Below, piece after piece: positions 63,831 through 64,000 of a DNA stretch of 64,000 nt (position 1 is the first letter of the stretch; the number at the start of each line of letters is the position of its first letter). Position numbers and translations under genes: made by a program. The DNA comes from Loxodes magnus (taxonomy: Eukaryota; Ciliophora; Karyorelictea; Loxodida; Loxodidae): contig CAMPDV010000039.1 of NCBI GenBank assembly GCA_946699065.1, positions 744,001-808,000 on the forward strand. The letters run 5' to 3'. Under the pieces are notes generated by a model. That model was not told the origin of the DNA and ran no database searches. It saw only the letters and a program-made list of their open reading frames with translations.

Positions 63831-64000
63831 ATTTTTCCTTATTAGTAGAATTTTTACTAAGCAGCAATTTAATTTATATATCAATGGAAAGGCTGAATGG
63901 AATAAACTCTTATTTTCTAGAATTTTTTAATATCAGACTTGCTTTATGTTTTTCATCTTAACGGATATTTAAATAAAATAATACCCAATTAACTTTTATT

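Overview
The window is very AT-rich DNA from a ciliate whose nuclear code is rearranged. TAA and TAG are read as Gln throughout and TGA is read as Trp in many places. The same codons also terminate genes: TGA closes the glutaredoxin, the ML-domain gene and two kinases, and TAA closes three kinases and the 14 kb gene. This matches an all-three-codons-ambiguous code of the Condylostoma type. A karyorelict-type code, with TGA as the only (ambiguous) stop, is an alternative that I cannot fully exclude. Introns of 17-19 nt also fit a heterotrich or karyorelict ciliate. Because almost every frame is open under this code, standard ORF calling fails here. Outside the conserved genes, the frames and ends below are judgement calls.

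The core of the window is a family of five giant receptor kinases of about 1,765 residues each: K1 5063-10386 (+), K2 17400-22725 (-), K3 27857-33176 (-), K4 41492-46795 (+) and K5 55205-60533 (+). Each has a signal peptide, a roughly 1,330-residue Cys-rich ectodomain, one membrane segment and a complete Ser/Thr-type kinase domain. Each is interrupted only by one micro-intron at the same site. After removing that intron, all five are exact multiples of three and open to a stop at the same aligned position. Two decayed fragments of the family lie near 15.8 kb and 36.3 kb.

Neighbouring genes were duplicated with the kinases. A membrane-protein-like gene follows K1, K3 and K5 on the same strand (about 10.7, 27.1 and 61.0 kb). 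Another gene is divergent from K2 and K3 (23.2 and 33.9 kb) and shares a nearly identical 527-528 bp 5' block.

Other clear genes are a CGFS monothiol glutaredoxin (887-1252, -), a secreted ML/NPC2-like lipid-binding protein (2619-3023, -), a tRNA-Cys(GCA) (13051-13121, -) and a charged low-complexity protein with a repeated short motif (13845-14957, -). A coiled-coil gene (46862-48003, +) is split by a GC-richer insert flanked by 23-bp direct repeats. Removing 329 bp restores its frame. The remaining kilobases hold coding-like sequence in one or both strands, with uncertain boundaries, plus AT-rich spacers.
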